Shown here piece by piece: positions 5,646-6,998 of a stretch of DNA of 6,998 bases. The notes beneath the pieces were generated by a model. That model was not told the DNA's origin and did not search any database. It saw only the letters and a list, made by a program, of their open reading frames with translations. Each line of letters opens with the position of its first letter. The first letter of the stretch is position 1. The stretch spans positions 1-6,998 of the forward strand of contig USIK01000039.1 in NCBI GenBank assembly GCA_900554775.1, given 5' to 3'. Position numbers and translations under genes: made by a program. The DNA is from an uncultured Oscillospiraceae bacterium. Its GTDB lineage: Bacteria > Bacillota > Clostridia > Oscillospirales > Acutalibacteraceae.

Positions 5646-6410
5646 TTATAAAAATTTTATCCCGTCTGTGAAGGTTTCCGAGATGAAAAATTCAATTTCG
5701 GGGAATTTTAACGCCAGTTTTTCTTTAAGCGGTTTGATAATCACGTTTTCGCTTTTAAAATGTCCGGCATCAACTATTTGAATCCCAAATGAATTAGCTT
5801 TTAAAATATCGCTGTGTTTTATTTCGCCTGTAACAAAAGCGTCAGCCCCCGCGGCAAAAACATCTTCGATCAAACTCCCGCCAGAGCCCGAGCAAACGGC
5901 AACTTTTTTGATTTCTTTTCTCGCCTCAGTGTATCTAAGGCCGTCGCAAAGCAAATTTTCTTTAACAAACTGCGCAAATTCGCGGCAATTCATGGTTTTT
6001 TCTAAATCGCCTACTAAACCCATGGGGTAAGAATTTTCGAAAGTAATCGCTTTGAGCCCCGAAAGTTTAAGAGCCCTTGCAAGCTCGAAATTAACGCCTT
6101 CTTCGGCAACATCGAGGTTAGTGTGCGCGCAAATTGCGTTTATTTCATTTTTTATGAGGTTTGCAACCGGGTTTTTGAAATCAACGCTTTTTACCGCTTT
6201 GAAAATCACGGGGTGATGGCTGATTATCAAATTTGCGCCGATTTTTGCGGCTTCGCAGCAAACTTCGTTAGTTATATCGAGCGACAGAAGAACTTTTTTA
6301 ATTTCTTTTTCGAAATTTCCTGCCAAAAGGCCCGTGTTGTCGTAGCTCATTGAAGAATCAAAGGGCGCAATTTCATTTAAAAAGTCGTAAATTTCTTTTA
6401 CTGTAATCAT
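5646..6410 (-). CDS. Nif3-like dinuclear metal protein (DUF34/YbgI family)
   Basis: A 254-aa member of the widespread NIF3/DUF34 family, close in length to E. coli YbgI (about 247). The family forms toroidal hexamers with a two-metal site. Databases often call it GTP cyclohydrolase I type 2, but its role is not settled. Metal-binding motifs visible are ISHHP (H65, H66), AHTNLD (H96, D100) and near the C-terminus DAGHFKSE (H217, E221). GEIKH (195-199) is another conserved block. It lacks the central domain inserted in the longer Bacillus YqfO type. The gene starts 2 nt after the trmK stop, with AGGA 7 nt before the ATG. The two are therefore one translationally coupled operon, a pairing common in Bacillota. 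No terminator is visible after it, so some transcripts may continue into glmS. Confidence 0.93.
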   Translation of the reverse strand: MITVKEIYDFLNEIAPFDSSMSYDNTGLLAGNFEKEIKKVLLSLDITNEVCCEAAKIGANLIISHHPVIFKAVKSVDFKNPVANLIKNEINAICAHTNLDVAEEGVNFELARALKLSGLKAITFENSYPMGLVGDLEKTMNCREFAQFVKENLLCDGLRYTEARKEIKKVAVCSGSGGSLIEDVFAAGADAFVTGEIKHSDILKANSFGIQIVDAGHFKSENVIIKPLKEKLALKFPEIEFFISETFTDGIKFL

Positions 6411-6412
6411 TT

Positions 6413-6998
6413 TTAATTCCTGCCTTCCAAAATATTTTCAAGCTCGGTGATTAACTTTGAATAGTAATTTTCTTCTTCTGTTTTATTTTTAGCATTAGCG
6501 CCTTTTTTGCGGTTTTGAAGGTCGTGAAGCTGCTTTTTGATATAGCAAACTGAAGGCTCATTCTCGGCTTTTAAATTCCCGATGTATTTTTTTAAGTCCG
6601 CGAGATTATAAGCCCTGCCGGTGAAGTTGGTTTTTATCACGACGTAACTTTTGCCCATGCAATTTACCGCTTCTTCTTTTTCGATTTCATAGCCGTTTTT
6701 CGCGAGGTAAACTCTTAAATCTTTTTCGTGGTTCATCGGTTGCAAGATGAATTTTTTATTAATTTTGTTTTCCCAGGTGCAGTTTTCAAGAATTTCGCTT
6801 ATCAAAATTCCGCCCATTCCCGCGATGATTACTTCGTCTGCTTCGTTTTCTTTTATATTTTCAAGCCCGTTTGAAAGTCTTGTTTCAATTTTTTCTTCAA
6901 GACCAAATTTTTTTATATTCTTTTTTGCGTTTTCGAGCGGCCCTTCACGCAAATCGCACGCAATGGCATGGGTGGCTTTGCATTCATTAATTAGATAG
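6413..6998 (-). CDS. trmK: tRNA (adenine(22)-N1)-methyltransferase TrmK, 5' end outside window
   Basis: A Rossmann-fold methyltransferase that transfers a methyl group from S-adenosylmethionine to N1 of A22 in bacterial tRNAs. The frame is open to the window edge, so the N-terminus with the glycine-rich SAM motif is missing. The visible part begins YLINECKATHAIACDLREGP, in which the acidic residue of ACD should contact the SAM ribose, followed by ENAKKN. EVIIAGMGG is the family's catalytic-region motif, and ILQPMNHEKDLRVYL follows. The C-terminal part (about 140 residues from AGMGG on) includes the helical extension typical of TrmK, with the charged stretch NRKKGANAKNKTEEENYYSKL. A TTG at 6952 is not the start, because conserved coding sequence lies upstream of it. 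It is coupled to nif3 with a 2-nt gap. Confidence 0.93.
   Translation of the reverse strand, partial: YLINECKATHAIACDLREGPLENAKKNIKKFGLEEKIETRLSNGLENIKENEADEVIIAGMGGILISEILENCTWENKINKKFILQPMNHEKDLRVYLAKNGYEIEKEEAVNCMGKSYVVIKTNFTGRAYNLADLKKYIGNLKAENEPSVCYIKKQLHDLQNRKKGANAKNKTEEENYYSKLITELENILEGRN

Overview
The window looks like chromosomal DNA of a low-GC Gram-positive bacterium (Bacillota), most likely a clostridial lineage. This rests on gene content and signals: a CtsR-type heat-shock operator, the trmK–nif3 pair, NrdR, AGGAGG-like ribosome binding sites, and sigma-A promoters with near-consensus boxes and 17-nt spacers. All conclusions come from reading the sequence. No database search was run, and counts were made by eye.

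Layout, left to right. (1) A stress promoter overlapped by a CtsR box (about 54-83) drives a large Clp/Hsp100 ATPase gene (123-2534). The gene appears to be a ClpB/ClpC hybrid: its first ~340 codons read as clostridial ClpB and its remainder as ClpC, and base composition changes abruptly at the same point. (2) nrdR, the ribonucleotide reductase repressor, follows 18 nt downstream on the same strand and ends in a strong terminator. (3) A small AT-rich, CpG-poor module has two divergent genes. One is a secreted or membrane-anchored small protein with a His/Cys metal-site motif (minus strand). The other is an Arc-like ribbon-helix-helix repressor (plus strand). The intergenic region carries three 8-bp palindromes of form TGATRTCA, two of them on a textbook promoter. 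(4) glmS lies on the minus strand, with its own promoter and terminator. It is full length (609 codons) but interrupted by one in-frame TAA at codon 455. (5) nif3 (DUF34/YbgI family) and trmK (tRNA m1A22 methyltransferase, cut by the window end) lie on the minus strand, 2 nt apart, as a translationally coupled pair.

These are mostly housekeeping functions: protein quality control, dNTP supply control, amino-sugar synthesis and tRNA modification. The small repressor/exported-protein module sits between two convergent terminators and looks like an accessory insertion. I see no CRISPR array, insertion sequence, tRNA or rRNA. The points most worth checking are the hybrid Clp gene (natural recombinant or assembly chimera), the glmS nonsense codon, and the palindromic operator set of the small module.
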